64,000 nt of DNA from Heliomarina baculiformis (GTDB lineage Bacteria; Pseudomonadota; Alphaproteobacteria; Rhodobacterales; Rhodobacteraceae). Both the position numbers and the translations under genes were made by a program. Numbering within the stretch: the stretch's first letter is position 1; each line of letters begins with the position of its first letter. Location: contig NZ_JAIMIC010000011.1 of the NCBI RefSeq assembly GCF_019966545.1, positions 1 through 64,000 on the forward strand, written 5' to 3'. Of the stretch, positions 1 to 8,848 are shown piece after piece. The notes beneath the pieces were generated by a model. That model had not been told where the DNA came from. It saw nothing but the letters and a program-made list of their open reading frames with translations, and did no database searches.

Positions 1-102
1 GATCTCGACCAGAACCTCGCCCGCCTTCGGACCTTCGAGATTCACCTCCATGATTTCAAGCGGTTTGCCGGCTTCAATGGCGACTGCGGCGCGGGTTTTC
101 AT
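1..102 (-). CDS. frmA: S-(hydroxymethyl)glutathione dehydrogenase (class III alcohol dehydrogenase), N-terminal fragment
   Basis: Only the first 34 codons lie in the window; the gene runs off the left edge. The visible N-terminus (MKTRAAVAIEAGKPLEIMEV, then LEGPKAGEVLVEI) is the conserved opening of the zinc-dependent glutathione-linked formaldehyde dehydrogenases, just before the catalytic zinc ligands. In that family the enzyme oxidises S-hydroxymethylglutathione to S-formylglutathione with NAD+ in the cytoplasm. A strong GGGAGGAG ribosome site lies 6 bases upstream of the ATG. The identification fits the gfa gene at 8.1-8.8 kb, which makes the same glutathione adduct. The catalytic residues are outside the window and cannot be checked. 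Confidence 0.88.
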   Translation of the reverse strand, partial: MKTRAAVAIEAGKPLEIMEVNLEGPKAGEVLVEI

Positions 103-250
103 CGCGTTCTCCTCCCTTGACGCCGCTATCTGGGCGATTGATCCCGAGTATAAGTGGGGGTCGAAACCGAACAATTGCGACCTTGGTTGGTATTCGGCGA
201 GATGGACTTCAAAACACGCTCTGCTAGAGTTCCAGGCAGGGAGGAAAGCC

Positions 251-862
251 ATGAAACCAAAGCTGGGAACGCTGGTTCTATGCGCTGTGCTAGGCCTTGG
301 CGCAACGGCGCAGGGGGCGGATTATTCTGATCCAAGCTGGCCCTGCATTCAACGAAAGGTTGAATCTCTCTCCCTCGGGCTGATGTGGCCCTATCCCGTG
401 GAAGACACCGAAAGAGCCGCCGACGTTCAGGCCGATATAGACGAACTGGCCAGCCGGTTCGCCCTGCGCCGCCTTGAGCTGGATGAGATCGAACCGGCGC
501 TGGCCGCGTTCACCGCCAAGCATGGGCGAAGCCCGGATATACTCGGCGCTGTCTATGTCGATGCGTTTGACCGGCTATCGGCGACGCGCAAGGTGATCAT
601 GAAAGGAATCAGCGACTATTCTTTCTCGCAGATTTCGCTTGCAGAAAAGATCGACGCGGCGCGGACCGAAATGAACAAATTGATGGCGGCAGAGAAGCCC
701 GATTTCGACAAGGTCGACGAGCTTGAAGCGCAGGCGGACTGGGACGAGCGCATCTATACCGACCGCGCGAAATCGCTCACCTATGTCTGCGAAACGCCGG
801 TCCTGCTGGAAAAACGGATCTACGCGATTGCACAGATGCTGCTCGCGACGGCCGAAGAATAG
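251..862 (+). CDS. Uncharacterised periplasmic protein of the formaldehyde/quinoprotein locus
   Basis: 203 residues. I chose the ATG at 251 because it follows a GGGAGG ribosome site and opens a clear signal peptide (Lys at 4, hydrophobic run 5-20, AQGA-like cleavage near residue 22); an in-frame ATG at 50 would bury the signal peptide. The mature part is predicted helical and charged, with DDxD-type acidic stretches and two Cys (near residues 31 and 184) that could form a disulfide. I recognise no domain. It is transcribed divergently from the glutathione-dependent dehydrogenase and converges on the metallo-hydrolase gene with a 1-base gap. A role in C1 oxidation is inferred only from position. 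Confidence 0.72.
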   Translation: MKPKLGTLVLCAVLGLGATAQGADYSDPSWPCIQRKVESLSLGLMWPYPVEDTERAADVQADIDELASRFALRRLELDEIEPALAAFTAKHGRSPDILGAVYVDAFDRLSATRKVIMKGISDYSFSQISLAEKIDAARTEMNKLMAAEKPDFDKVDELEAQADWDERIYTDRAKSLTYVCETPVLLEKRIYAIAQMLLATAEE

Positions 863-863
863 C

Positions 864-1871
864 TTACTCCCATTCAAGTTCCGAAAAGGCCACCGTGGCG
901 TTGCGGCGGTTAAAGGCTTCGAACAACTGCCAGTGCGGTGCCTGAGACGTGGCGATGGCTGTAACCGCGTCACCCATCCGCTGTCCTTCGGCAATGGCCG
1001 CGCGTGTGTCGCGGGCAAGCGTATTCAGATAGGACTCCAGCGGGTCGACCCCTTCCGGCCAATCCAGAAGCGGACCGCCGTGACCGGGAACGACTCTTTC
1101 GGCGGGAAGGGTCTTGAGTTCGTCGAGCACCGACAGCCAGCCGAGCAGGCTTCCATCAAGCGCCGGGGTATGTTCGGAAAAGACAAGATCACCGGCAAAC
1201 AGGATACCACTCGTCGGGTCGAAAGCCGTCAGATCATTGCCGGTATGGGCGGTAGGCCATGCCCTGAGTGATAAAACCCGGCCGCCAAGGTCGATCTCCG
1301 TTGTACTCTCGACGACTTGCGCCGCTTTCGTGCCGATCATCGGAACGGCACCGATAAGAGTACGCAGGCTTTCCATATAGTTCTCGCGCCGGTCCGCCAA
1401 CGCGCGTTCAAGACCGGCATGCGCCACAACCTGCGCCCCGGCACCGGCGAACACGCTGGCGCCAAAGACGTGATCCGGGTGCATATGGGTCAGGATCACA
1501 TGGCTGACCGGCAGGTCGGTGCGGGCCCTGATCGCCCGCCAGATCGCCTCACCCATCCAAGCGGCGCTGCCGCTGTCGATGACCGCAACCGATTGTGCGC
1601 CAATGATAAACGCGATGTTCGAGACATCGCCGAGGTTGCCGGCATCGGGTTCCGCGATCTCTCCACGGTGCAGAAAGACACCTGCCCCGACGTCTTCAAA
1701 ACCTAGTCCCGGAGGAGATTCCCTACAGAACGCTCCCGGTTCCGGTGGCGGTCGATCGACCAGCGCCACCTCGCATCCGGCTTTGTCCATGGCTTCGTAG
1801 CCCGGCAGCAACACTTCTCGGCAGTCGGCACTGCCAAGAACCAGGCAGAGGGTCACGACGGCCTCGAACAT
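864..1871 (-). CDS. Quinoprotein relay system zinc metallohydrolase (MBL fold)
   Basis: 335 residues with the GTG/ATG choice settled at 1871 by a GGAG site 7 bases upstream. A signal peptide opens the protein. The metallo-beta-lactamase motif THMHPDH (residues 128-134) plus later AHTGND and VPGHGG His motifs supply the di-zinc ligands. The family is known from genome surveys as a partner of PQQ-dependent dehydrogenases and SoxYZ-like carriers ('quinoprotein relay system'), with an unproven substrate. The adjacent SoxYZ-like carrier gene at 2012 is the expected partner and is transcribed divergently from it. Role therefore: periplasmic hydrolase tied to a quinoprotein electron-transfer pathway; the chemistry is unknown. 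Confidence 0.85.
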   Translation of the reverse strand: MFEAVVTLCLVLGSADCREVLLPGYEAMDKAGCEVALVDRPPPEPGAFCRESPPGLGFEDVGAGVFLHRGEIAEPDAGNLGDVSNIAFIIGAQSVAVIDSGSAAWMGEAIWRAIRARTDLPVSHVILTHMHPDHVFGASVFAGAGAQVVAHAGLERALADRRENYMESLRTLIGAVPMIGTKAAQVVESTTEIDLGGRVLSLRAWPTAHTGNDLTAFDPTSGILFAGDLVFSEHTPALDGSLLGWLSVLDELKTLPAERVVPGHGGPLLDWPEGVDPLESYLNTLARDTRAAIAEGQRMGDAVTAIATSQAPHWQLFEAFNRRNATVAFSELEWE

Positions 1872-2011
1872 TGGATGGCTCCGCTGGATGATCCTTGGCC
1901 AAGACTGGCCGATCACGGTGATTTCAGACCACCCCGACCAAGGGATTAGTGATTTTTGCCCGCATACGGCGTAAGATCAGCCATGCATGCCGCGTCGTGA
2001 GGAGAACCGGA

Positions 2012-2827
2012 ATGCCCACCAGAATGATATACGCCGCCGCGCTGGCAATTTTTGCGGCAGGCGCCGCAATGGCTGCCGACCCGGAAATCAAGAACCCGCT
2101 CGTCGAGGGTGAGACATGGGCGGAACTGAAATATGACATCGTCGGGGATCGCGAGATCGGGGATGGATCGGCGCTCATCGCGCTCGATGCGCCCTATCGT
2201 GCTGAGGACGCGGCCATTGTCCCGCTGCACCTGACCCAGACCGATCCGGATGCGACAATCGAAAGCCTGATGATCGTGATCGATGAAAACCCGGCACCGA
2301 TGGCGGGCGATTTCACCTTTGGCCCCGGCATGGCTCCGCTGGATTTCGAACTCCGGGTGCGCGTCAATCAATATTCCAACATCCGCGTCATCGCGGATAC
2401 GGGCGACGGGCTGGTGATGACAGGGCGGTTTGTCAAAGCCTCGGGCGGCTGCTCGGCCCCGGCCAGCAAGGACCCCGAAGTGGCGCTGGCCTCGATGGGG
2501 CAGATGCGGCTGCGGTCCTTTGGCGACAAACCGGCGATGTCGAACACACGGCGCGAGGCGCAGATCATGATCCGGCATCCGAATTACTCGGGGCTGCAAC
2601 GCGATCAGATCACCCAGCTTTTCATCAACACGCATTTCATCGATGAGCTTGAGGTGTATCAGGGCGAAGAACTGCTGTTCACCATGAAAGGCGGGATTTC
2701 GATCAGCGAGAATCCTGTGTTCCGCTTTGCCTATCGCGACAACGGCGCGCCTGCGCTGCGGGTCCGGGCGCGGGATACCGAAGGCAATATCTTTGAACAG
2801 ATACTGCCCAAGGATGGCGAAATCTGA
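2012..2827 (+). CDS. Quinoprotein dehydrogenase-associated SoxYZ-like carrier
   Basis: 271 residues. The ATG at 2012 follows GGAGA and begins a signal peptide (cleavage near AAMAAD, residue 22). The N-terminal half resembles SoxY and ends in an exposed GGCSAP segment (Cys147), which resembles the GGCGG carrier Cys of SoxY. The C-terminal half (from about residue 170, MIRHPNYSGLQRDQ...) resembles SoxZ. Such SoxY-SoxZ fusions are found beside PQQ dehydrogenases rather than with thiosulfate oxidation genes, and I see no other sox sulfur genes here. Inference: the Cys carries a covalent intermediate that the MBL-fold hydrolase next door may release. Ends 4 bases before the convergent gene at 2832. 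Confidence 0.85.
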   Translation: MPTRMIYAAALAIFAAGAAMAADPEIKNPLVEGETWAELKYDIVGDREIGDGSALIALDAPYRAEDAAIVPLHLTQTDPDATIESLMIVIDENPAPMAGDFTFGPGMAPLDFELRVRVNQYSNIRVIADTGDGLVMTGRFVKASGGCSAPASKDPEVALASMGQMRLRSFGDKPAMSNTRREAQIMIRHPNYSGLQRDQITQLFINTHFIDELEVYQGEELLFTMKGGISISENPVFRFAYRDNGAPALRVRARDTEGNIFEQILPKDGEI

Positions 2828-2831
2828 GGTT

Positions 2832-3179
2832 TCAGAAACAGACGATTTCCGCTTCGGCCTGCGCGCGGCGAAGGTCTGCGACAAAGGCGCGTGGCATGGC
2901 GGCGGAGCGGAACATCGACATACGCTCTCCCCCGGTCTGCTGAAGCGAGAGCACCGTCTCGGCCTCGACATATTTGTCGTAGGGCAGGATCGAGGCGATC
3001 ACATCAATGGAACAGGAACACTGCCCCAGTACCTGACGCGACTGCCCGTTCACGGCCATGCAGGCAAAGACGTAATCCGCCCGGGCGGCGGTGGGGTAGT
3101 CGTTCAGCCTCTCCTGAACCGAGGTCTGGGCGGAAAGACCGCCGCAAATCAGGCACAGGAGGACGGCAAGCGGTTTCAT
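2832..3179 (-). CDS. Small cysteine-rich periplasmic protein, unknown function
   Basis: 115 residues with a signal peptide (residues 1-18). The mature protein contains the Cys pattern CMAVN, CSCS and a C-terminal CF, so four Cys remain after processing and disulfides are likely. Its start codon overlaps the stop of the upstream gene (ATGA at 3176-3179), so the two are translationally coupled. The pair lies 27 bases downstream of the hybrid kinase gene and probably belongs to the same transcript. I do not recognise a named family. Similar small proteins near C1 loci exist, but I cannot assign a role beyond periplasmic location. Confidence 0.7.
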   Translation of the reverse strand: MKPLAVLLCLICGGLSAQTSVQERLNDYPTAARADYVFACMAVNGQSRQVLGQCSCSIDVIASILPYDKYVEAETVLSLQQTGGERMSMFRSAAMPRAFVADLRRAQAEAEIVCF

Positions 3180-3826
3180 TCGCTGTCTTCCATTCCGTCA
3201 AAGCTGAGGGTCGAGGAATAGATCGGCGCGCCACCGTCCGGGGCCGGCACGCTGGCTGAAAGCGAACGATACCAGCCGGGCACCTCGTCCGACATGGTGA
3301 CAGTCAGCGCAAGATCGCCAAACCCGTTCATCCGCGCCGCGTTGGGATCTCCGTCAAAGGGGCGCAGGATCACGTCGACGCTGTCGCCCGCCTCATGGCG
3401 TTCGGCGGGGCGGATCAGCGACTCTTTCACGCGGTTGCGAATATAGAAGGGACTGCCACCCGCCGATTCAGCCATGTCGCGCACAACGGTTTCAACAAAA
3501 TACATGATGATCGGATTGCCGACGCTCGCCGGAAAACTGCCAAGGTTGCGATACTTGCCGTCCTGCTGGAATTCGAGATTGGCCTGCGCGGCATCCTCGC
3601 CACCGAATTCCAGGACGATACGTCCGGTGTCGCGGGTGGCGGTTTCGGGCAACAGCCGGTTGCTGACGTGGCGATCATAGACCAGCGACATGTCGCGCGA
3701 CACGTCATCAAGCGTCCCGTCACGGAACAACAGATCATAGGTTTCCGTCTTGGTGGTCTGGGTCGTATCGGCAAGAACAGGGCCAGAGAGCAGGGTTGTC
3801 AGGATGAAAAGCCGCAACAGTCGCAT
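3176..3826 (-). CDS. Periplasmic protein of unknown function, coupled to the kinase operon
   Basis: 216 residues, opening with a signal peptide (MRLLRLFILTTLLSGPVLA). A GGAGGA ribosome site precedes the ATG. The mature protein looks mostly beta with acidic loops (residues 20-210), has no Cys and no recognised motif. The stop overlaps the start of the small Cys-rich gene downstream, and the start is 27 bases after the hybrid kinase stop. Position suggests it works with the regulator-FIST-kinase set, perhaps as a periplasmic sensing partner or an output protein; this is inference from gene order only. Confidence 0.7.
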   Translation of the reverse strand: MRLLRLFILTTLLSGPVLADTTQTTKTETYDLLFRDGTLDDVSRDMSLVYDRHVSNRLLPETATRDTGRIVLEFGGEDAAQANLEFQQDGKYRNLGSFPASVGNPIIMYFVETVVRDMAESAGGSPFYIRNRVKESLIRPAERHEAGDSVDVILRPFDGDPNAARMNGFGDLALTVTMSDEVPGWYRSLSASVPAPDGGAPIYSSTLSFDGMEDSE

Positions 3827-3853
3827 GATGTCCTCCTTTCGGCTCAGCCTAGA

Positions 3854-6118
3854 TCACGCGTGCCGGGCGTCATCCGATACTTTTGTCGGTGACGGCGGTT
3901 CTCGCTCTGGCGAGACGCGCGTTTTCCAGCCGATCAGGCTGCGCAACCGCGAGAGTTCAACGGGTTTGGGCAGCACGGTAAAATCATGCAAGCTGCCAGT
4001 ATCGACAAGCGAAGCACTGCGGTTGGCGGTGATCATGATGGCAGGCACATGAAAGCCGGTTTCGGCCCGCACCGCCTGTATCGTCTCGATCCCCGTGGCA
4101 TGGCCGTCAAGCTGGTAATCGGCAAGGATGATGTCGGGTGGCATCCCGAGGTCGCGCACCATTTCAAGCGCCTCCATGGTGGACTGCGCGCCCAGAACGC
4201 TGGCCCCCCAGCTGTCGAGTTTCTGGACCGTGGCAAAAAGCACATCGGGATCGTTTTCGACCACCAGCGCGATCACGTCCATGTCGGCAAACTGATCGCT
4301 TTTCACATCCGGCGACGGGGCGGTGATCATCGGGCGTTCCTCGATCACGTCCATCTCGATGGAAAAGACGGACCCGACATTGGGCTTGGACCGGACCCCC
4401 ACCTTGTGGCCAAGGTGGCGACAGGTACGGTCGACGATCGAAAGGCCAAGCCCCATGCCCGATCCGGGGGGCACGTTTTCGGCGCGGGTGAATTCCTCGA
4501 AAACGCGTTTCTGGTCGCGATGCGAAATGCCGATGCCCGTGTCCCAGACTTCGAGCACGACCTTGTCGCCCCGGCGGCGGCAACCGATCAGGACACGGCC
4601 CTTTTCGGTATACTGGATCGCGTTTACCACAAGGTTCTGGATAGAGCGCAACAGGTAGCGCTGGTCGCTGCGGACCCAGACCGTCGAGGGTACCATGTCG
4701 AGCTGCACGCCCTTCTTGCGGGCAATCGGCTCCTGATCCTCGATAACGGTCTGCATGATTGTGCCCAGACAGAAATCCGACGGCGACAACCCGCTGCCGG
4801 TGCTTTCCAGCCTCGATATGTCAAGAAGCGCGTGCAGCAGCGTTTCCATCGAATTGAACGACCCGTCGAGCCGTTCGACCATCGATTCCATGTTGGTGCC
4901 CTGCGACATGTCCCTGAGCGTGGAAATCAGCAGTTTGGCCGCGTTGATCGGTTGCAGCAGGTCATGGCTGGCCGCCGCAAGGAAACGGGTCTTTGAGGAA
5001 ACCGCCGCTTCGGCCTCTTCCTTGGCAAGGCGCAGTTCCTCTTCGACCCGGGCCTGTTCCTGATACTGCTCGGTCATCTGCGCGTTGGCACGGGTAAGTT
5101 CCGAGGTCCGCTCCTGCACCCGTTTTTCCAGCATTGCCGTGGTGCGGGATTCCAGCGTCACATCCTTGATGTCCACCAGAAACCCCTGATCCGGCAGCAG
5201 GTGAACGTGCAGATCAAGCACATTTCCGCTGCGATGGCGCAGTCTTTCGCGCAACCGTCCTTCGCGGCGCAGCTTGCGCGACCAGCCGTCACTCGCGTTC
5301 AGCCCGTCGGCGGAGACTTCGTAATTTTCCTTGATGAACCGCAGGATACGCGAGAACTTGGTCCCGTCCTGCGCAAGGACAAAAGGCAGGCCAAGAAGCT
5401 CACAAAACCGGGCGTTGTGGATCATCACCGTGCCCGCGTTGGAAAAGGTACAGATGCCAAGGCTCATGTGATCGATGGCCGCCTGAAGGTAATGGGCGTG
5501 CCGGTCGATCAGCAGGTCTTTCTCGGTCCGGTTCTTGCGAACGATATCGGTGATCTCGGTTTGCAGGACGACGATATTATCGGCGCTCGCGTGTTGCTGA
5601 CTGATCTGGAACCAGCGGTCGCCGACCACTTCGAGCACGAAAGAGATCAACGCGGAACCGGGGGTGGCATTGCCCGCCCGGCGCAGGTTGCGCCGGGTCT
5701 TGTCATCGCGCGTGACGATATGGCTACTGTTGCGCACCGCCTGAAAGTAATCGGCAACGCTCAGATCGGGCAGGATCTTGTCGGTGATATCCGGCAGCAG
5801 TGTCTTGAAAAGATCGTTGCAGACCTGAAGACGCCCGTTGGTGAAGAGTGCAAAGCCACCTTCCATGACGGAAAGCGCATCGGCAAGGTTCTTCTGCGTG
5901 CGTTCGCGATCAAAGCGCAGCAGTTCGAGTTCGTTCGAGGCGCGTTCAAGATCGCGGGTTTTTGCCCAGATCTGGCCTTGCAGCGCGATGGCCGACTGAA
6001 AAGCGGAATAGGCCGAGCTTCCGACGTCGTTCTGCCGCCCGGCGCGGCGCACAAGCGCCTCGATGATCTTGGCCTGCTTGGCTACCTGTACTTCGAGCGG
6101 GTCGTCGCTGTTGATCAA
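3854..6118 (-). CDS. Hybrid sensor histidine kinase/response regulator (PAS, FlhS/ErcS-like)
   Basis: 754 residues, cytoplasmic, no membrane segment. Order: N-terminal coiled coil (40-80), PAS-like region (82-195), second PAS-like region (207-320), coiled-coil linker (325-375), HisKA with phospho-acceptor His385 in ASHDLLQP, HATPase (DTGIG at 526-530, MGLGLS), then a C-terminal receiver with acceptor Asp667 and Lys718. The likely start is TTG at 6118, which overlaps the stop of the FIST gene (TTGA) and follows GGCGGGA. Gene order with the FIST protein and LuxR regulator matches alcohol/formaldehyde-responsive systems such as Paracoccus FlhSR and Pseudomonas Erc. The signal is inferred to be formaldehyde or a related C1 cue. 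Confidence 0.85.
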   Translation of the reverse strand: MINSDDPLEVQVAKQAKIIEALVRRAGRQNDVGSSAYSAFQSAIALQGQIWAKTRDLERASNELELLRFDRERTQKNLADALSVMEGGFALFTNGRLQVCNDLFKTLLPDITDKILPDLSVADYFQAVRNSSHIVTRDDKTRRNLRRAGNATPGSALISFVLEVVGDRWFQISQQHASADNIVVLQTEITDIVRKNRTEKDLLIDRHAHYLQAAIDHMSLGICTFSNAGTVMIHNARFCELLGLPFVLAQDGTKFSRILRFIKENYEVSADGLNASDGWSRKLRREGRLRERLRHRSGNVLDLHVHLLPDQGFLVDIKDVTLESRTTAMLEKRVQERTSELTRANAQMTEQYQEQARVEEELRLAKEEAEAAVSSKTRFLAAASHDLLQPINAAKLLISTLRDMSQGTNMESMVERLDGSFNSMETLLHALLDISRLESTGSGLSPSDFCLGTIMQTVIEDQEPIARKKGVQLDMVPSTVWVRSDQRYLLRSIQNLVVNAIQYTEKGRVLIGCRRRGDKVVLEVWDTGIGISHRDQKRVFEEFTRAENVPPGSGMGLGLSIVDRTCRHLGHKVGVRSKPNVGSVFSIEMDVIEERPMITAPSPDVKSDQFADMDVIALVVENDPDVLFATVQKLDSWGASVLGAQSTMEALEMVRDLGMPPDIILADYQLDGHATGIETIQAVRAETGFHVPAIMITANRSASLVDTGSLHDFTVLPKPVELSRLRSLIGWKTRVSPEREPPSPTKVSDDARHA

Positions 6119-7272
6119 TGCAAGTCCCGCCTTTGAGGTTCAAAGAAAGCCACGCCGACAAAGGTCTGGTTCACGTGCACGCCGCAATGCTGCTCACCAT
6201 AAGTGTTGAAACCGATCACCTTGCGGGCTTGCAGAATGCGCGAGGCCGGTTCCTTTAGCTGTTTCTGCTCGATCTCGAGCTTGCGCAGGAAGCAGTCGAA
6301 ACCCAGAACGAATTCCGGCGATTTGCCGCGCGCGTTGCGCACGTCAAGCTCCTCGTCCAGCGTACGCAGGATTTCCTGACCCCGCCCGAGGGTCAGCACC
6401 AGCCCCACGTCAATGGCCGAAAAGAACGAGAGCCCGCCATTTTCCTGAACCTCCTGAATGGCGCGCACGTGGTAGAGCGTGTTGTTGCGCACCAGCACGG
6501 GGTTCTCGGCAAAGACCTGCGGCGAAAGCTGATCGACCGGCACGCCGATCAGCCGGGCATATTCCTCGGCGGCGGGTGCTCCATTCAATTCCAGAACCAT
6601 CCGTTCGCCGGGGACGGCCTCAGTCACCACCATCTGTTTCTCGGTCGGCAGGAAATGGTCAAAGCCCACTCCGGTGAATTCGAGATCGGTTTCCAGGATA
6701 AGCACCAGCGCGGCATTGCGGTGAAACTTGCCCATGTGCAGCACGGATGTCTCGCGGAACTGCAACCCGTTCCCCGCCGAGCCGCCAAAGACCGGCATTT
6801 CACCAAGACCGGCGGCAAGCGCCGCAACCAGCATGTCCTCCTGCTTGGACAGCCCGTCGGTGAATGTCAGCGCCAGCCGGTTCCAGTTCGCCGTTTTCTG
6901 GAACTGGGCAGAAAGGCGATGCACATCCGCCGCGATCTGCTTGATCGAGAGCGGCTTGAGCGGCGAGACAAGGAGCGTCGCGCAGCGGAACCGGGATTTC
7001 GGAAAGGAGACGACAAGAAGCGCGTCATCCTCGTAGCCTTCGGGCGTGATCTGGCCCGCCGTGGTACAGCCAAAAACCGGCACCCCCGCAAAACCCTGAT
7101 TAAGCGCCTCGGCCAGCTCATCGGGATCAAGCCGGTCGGGGGCGAACACCAGCAGAAAACAGGAGTCCGAGGTGTCGAGCGTATTGACGAGTTCACGCAC
7201 GGCTTCTCCCGCATCGGACAGATAGGAAATGCCGATGCGGATCGAGGATTGCTGCGGGGCGATCTGAAGCAT
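6115..7272 (-). CDS. FIST N/C-domain sensory protein
   Basis: 385 residues. The N-terminal FIST domain covers about 10-230 (hallmark FGCTTAGQITPEGY near residue 75 and FGGSAGNG near 160) and the FIST C domain about 235-365. FIST proteins are thought to bind small ligands such as amino acids or alcohol-derived compounds and to modulate kinases. It sits between the LuxR regulator (16-base gap) and the hybrid kinase (TTGA overlap). The kinase has no transmembrane sensor, so this protein is a reasonable ligand-binding input; that is inference. No signal peptide, so cytoplasmic. The ribosome site before its ATG is weak, consistent with coupling to upstream translation. Confidence 0.87.
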   Translation of the reverse strand: MLQIAPQQSSIRIGISYLSDAGEAVRELVNTLDTSDSCFLLVFAPDRLDPDELAEALNQGFAGVPVFGCTTAGQITPEGYEDDALLVVSFPKSRFRCATLLVSPLKPLSIKQIAADVHRLSAQFQKTANWNRLALTFTDGLSKQEDMLVAALAAGLGEMPVFGGSAGNGLQFRETSVLHMGKFHRNAALVLILETDLEFTGVGFDHFLPTEKQMVVTEAVPGERMVLELNGAPAAEEYARLIGVPVDQLSPQVFAENPVLVRNNTLYHVRAIQEVQENGGLSFFSAIDVGLVLTLGRGQEILRTLDEELDVRNARGKSPEFVLGFDCFLRKLEIEQKQLKEPASRILQARKVIGFNTYGEQHCGVHVNQTFVGVAFFEPQRRDLH

Positions 7273-7288
7273 CAGGGCGGCTTGGGCA

Positions 7289-8014
7289 CTACTGACTCAG
7301 GAAGGCCCGGGCAGCCGCGTCACTGCTTTGGGATTCCCCTTCGAGATTCGCGCTTTCGACCAGCATCGCCGCCTGTGTCCGGTTCTGTACGCCAAGCCGC
7401 CGCAGCAGGGCGGTGATATGCGCCTTTACCGTCGCTTCGGCGAGAGACAACTCATAGGCGATCTGCTTGTTCGGCTTGCCTGCACAGATGAGTTTCATGA
7501 TTCGGGTCTGCTGCGGTGTCAGTTCCGCGATCTTCCAGCTTACATCATGCAGGGCGGCGGCACGCGCGGCCGGACGATAGCTCTGACGGTGCTCTTTCGG
7601 CAGATAGCGACGGCCCATGCTGACCTCGCATAGCGCCTCTTGCAGAACTTCAGAGGAGATATCCTTTGGCACGAAGCCCGCAGCGCCCGCGTCCATCAGC
7701 GTATGCACCACGTCGGCCGAGGTCAGCGCCGATATAACCACGATGGGCGTATCCGGCAGACGGTCGCGCAGCCGCAGGTATCCGCTGATACCCGTGACGT
7801 CCGGCAGCCGCAGATCAAGCATCACCATGTCCGGCTTAAAATCGCCGGTCAGCAGGTTGAGCCCGTCGCAAAGTGTGGAAGCGGTTTCGATGTGGCAACT
7901 TGGAAATGCGTGCCGAAGGGTCGTCGCGAGCGCGTCGCAGTACAGCGGATGATCGTCGATCACCATGACTGACTGCACGCGGCAAGGTGAGTGCCTTACC
8001 GGTTCGTGTTTCAT
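7289..8014 (-). CDS. LuxR/NarL-family response regulator (FlhR-like)
   Basis: 241 residues from the ATG at 8014, chosen because GGGAGGAA lies 5 bases upstream; the longer reading adds 21 unlikely residues. The receiver has the acidic pocket IDDH (Asp20-Asp21), acceptor Asp67 in MLDLRLP and Lys117. The LuxR-type helix-turn-helix covers about 163-222 (LTPQQTRIM...NKQIAYELSL..TVKAHI). It heads a probable operon regulator-FIST-kinase. By gene neighbourhood (gfa upstream, glutathione-dependent dehydrogenase downstream) it resembles Paracoccus FlhR, which activates C1 oxidation genes. Binding sites were not identified. Confidence 0.86.
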   Translation of the reverse strand: MKHEPVRHSPCRVQSVMVIDDHPLYCDALATTLRHAFPSCHIETASTLCDGLNLLTGDFKPDMVMLDLRLPDVTGISGYLRLRDRLPDTPIVVISALTSADVVHTLMDAGAAGFVPKDISSEVLQEALCEVSMGRRYLPKEHRQSYRPAARAAALHDVSWKIAELTPQQTRIMKLICAGKPNKQIAYELSLAEATVKAHITALLRRLGVQNRTQAAMLVESANLEGESQSSDAAARAFLSQ

Positions 8015-8131
8015 GAAAGTTCCTCCCGATGGGAATCTAACAACCATCGGAAGATTCGCGCAAGAGTTGCATACCACCGCACACCGGATTGGGCCGGCAT
8101 GCGGCGGTGCCTGTCCCTCGCGGTCAGGGTC

Positions 8132-8761
8132 TCATGAAAACTGGACGCCGTTCGCTTTGGCCGTGTGGGTCGCGATGAGATCCATCAGCGGCGGCGACAG
8201 GCAATCATAGGGTTCAAGATCGAGCTCTTTCAACCGGCCCCGGATCCCGTCCATCCGGTCGGGTGACACCCCGGACTCGATCACCGAAGAAACAAAGGCC
8301 GCGAACTCGGGCGCGGACCAGCCGCTGTCGGGTGAAAGTTCAGTATGAACGAAATCTAGCCCGTGGAACGGGTGCCCGGTGTTTTCGATCCGGCCATACA
8401 TATGGGTGCCGCATTCCTTGCAGGCGTGGCGCTGGATCGCCGCCGACGCATCGACAACTTCCAGCTTGTCCTCGTTCGCGGTGACCTTGAGATTGTCACG
8501 GCCAACCACGGCGACCTGTGAAAATACCGCGCCGTCGGGTTTCCAGCACTTGGTGCATCCGCAGACGTGGTTATGGGCGGTCTGGCCCGACACCTCGACA
8601 GTCACCTTGTTGCTCGGACACTTGCAGGACAGCGTACCGCCCGAAAAGCTGCCCGATCCGGGTTTGACCCCGCCATCTACAGCGGGATGAATCTTGACGT
8701 GGCTGAACTTTGCACCACCCCCATCGCCGCCGCCGCCCAGCATTTTAGATAGTAATGTCAT
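8132..8761 (-). CDS. gfa: Glutathione-dependent formaldehyde-activating enzyme
   Basis: 209 residues from the ATG at 8761 (GGGAGGAA 5 bases upstream). The core is typical: [14 protein letters not shown], a CKC zinc site (LSCKCPSNK), the CGCTKCW motif and the [11 protein letters not shown] motif, matching the two-zinc Gfa fold. Gfa condenses formaldehyde and glutathione to S-hydroxymethylglutathione, the substrate of the dehydrogenase at the left edge. The N-terminus carries about 25 extra residues including a Gly-rich run ([10 protein letters not shown]) compared with the usual Gfa start near the IHPAVD motif. It lies in the same direction as the regulator set, 117 bases upstream of it. Confidence 0.93.
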   Translation of the reverse strand: MTLLSKMLGGGGDGGGAKFSHVKIHPAVDGGVKPGSGSFSGGTLSCKCPSNKVTVEVSGQTAHNHVCGCTKCWKPDGAVFSQVAVVGRDNLKVTANEDKLEVVDASAAIQRHACKECGTHMYGRIENTGHPFHGLDFVHTELSPDSGWSAPEFAAFVSSVIESGVSPDRMDGIRGRLKELDLEPYDCLSPPLMDLIATHTAKANGVQFS

Positions 8762-8848
8762 TGAACTTCCTCCCATGACCTTTCCGGTTGCTCTTGGACG
8801 TAAGTCCGACAGAGCGTGGCCGATGCCGGGGATTCGGACAATTCAGCC

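Noticed and set aside
1946-2971. 341-residue open frame opposite the SoxYZ-like gene
   Set aside because: Shadow of a strongly supported gene; composition is Arg/His-rich as expected for an antisense frame.
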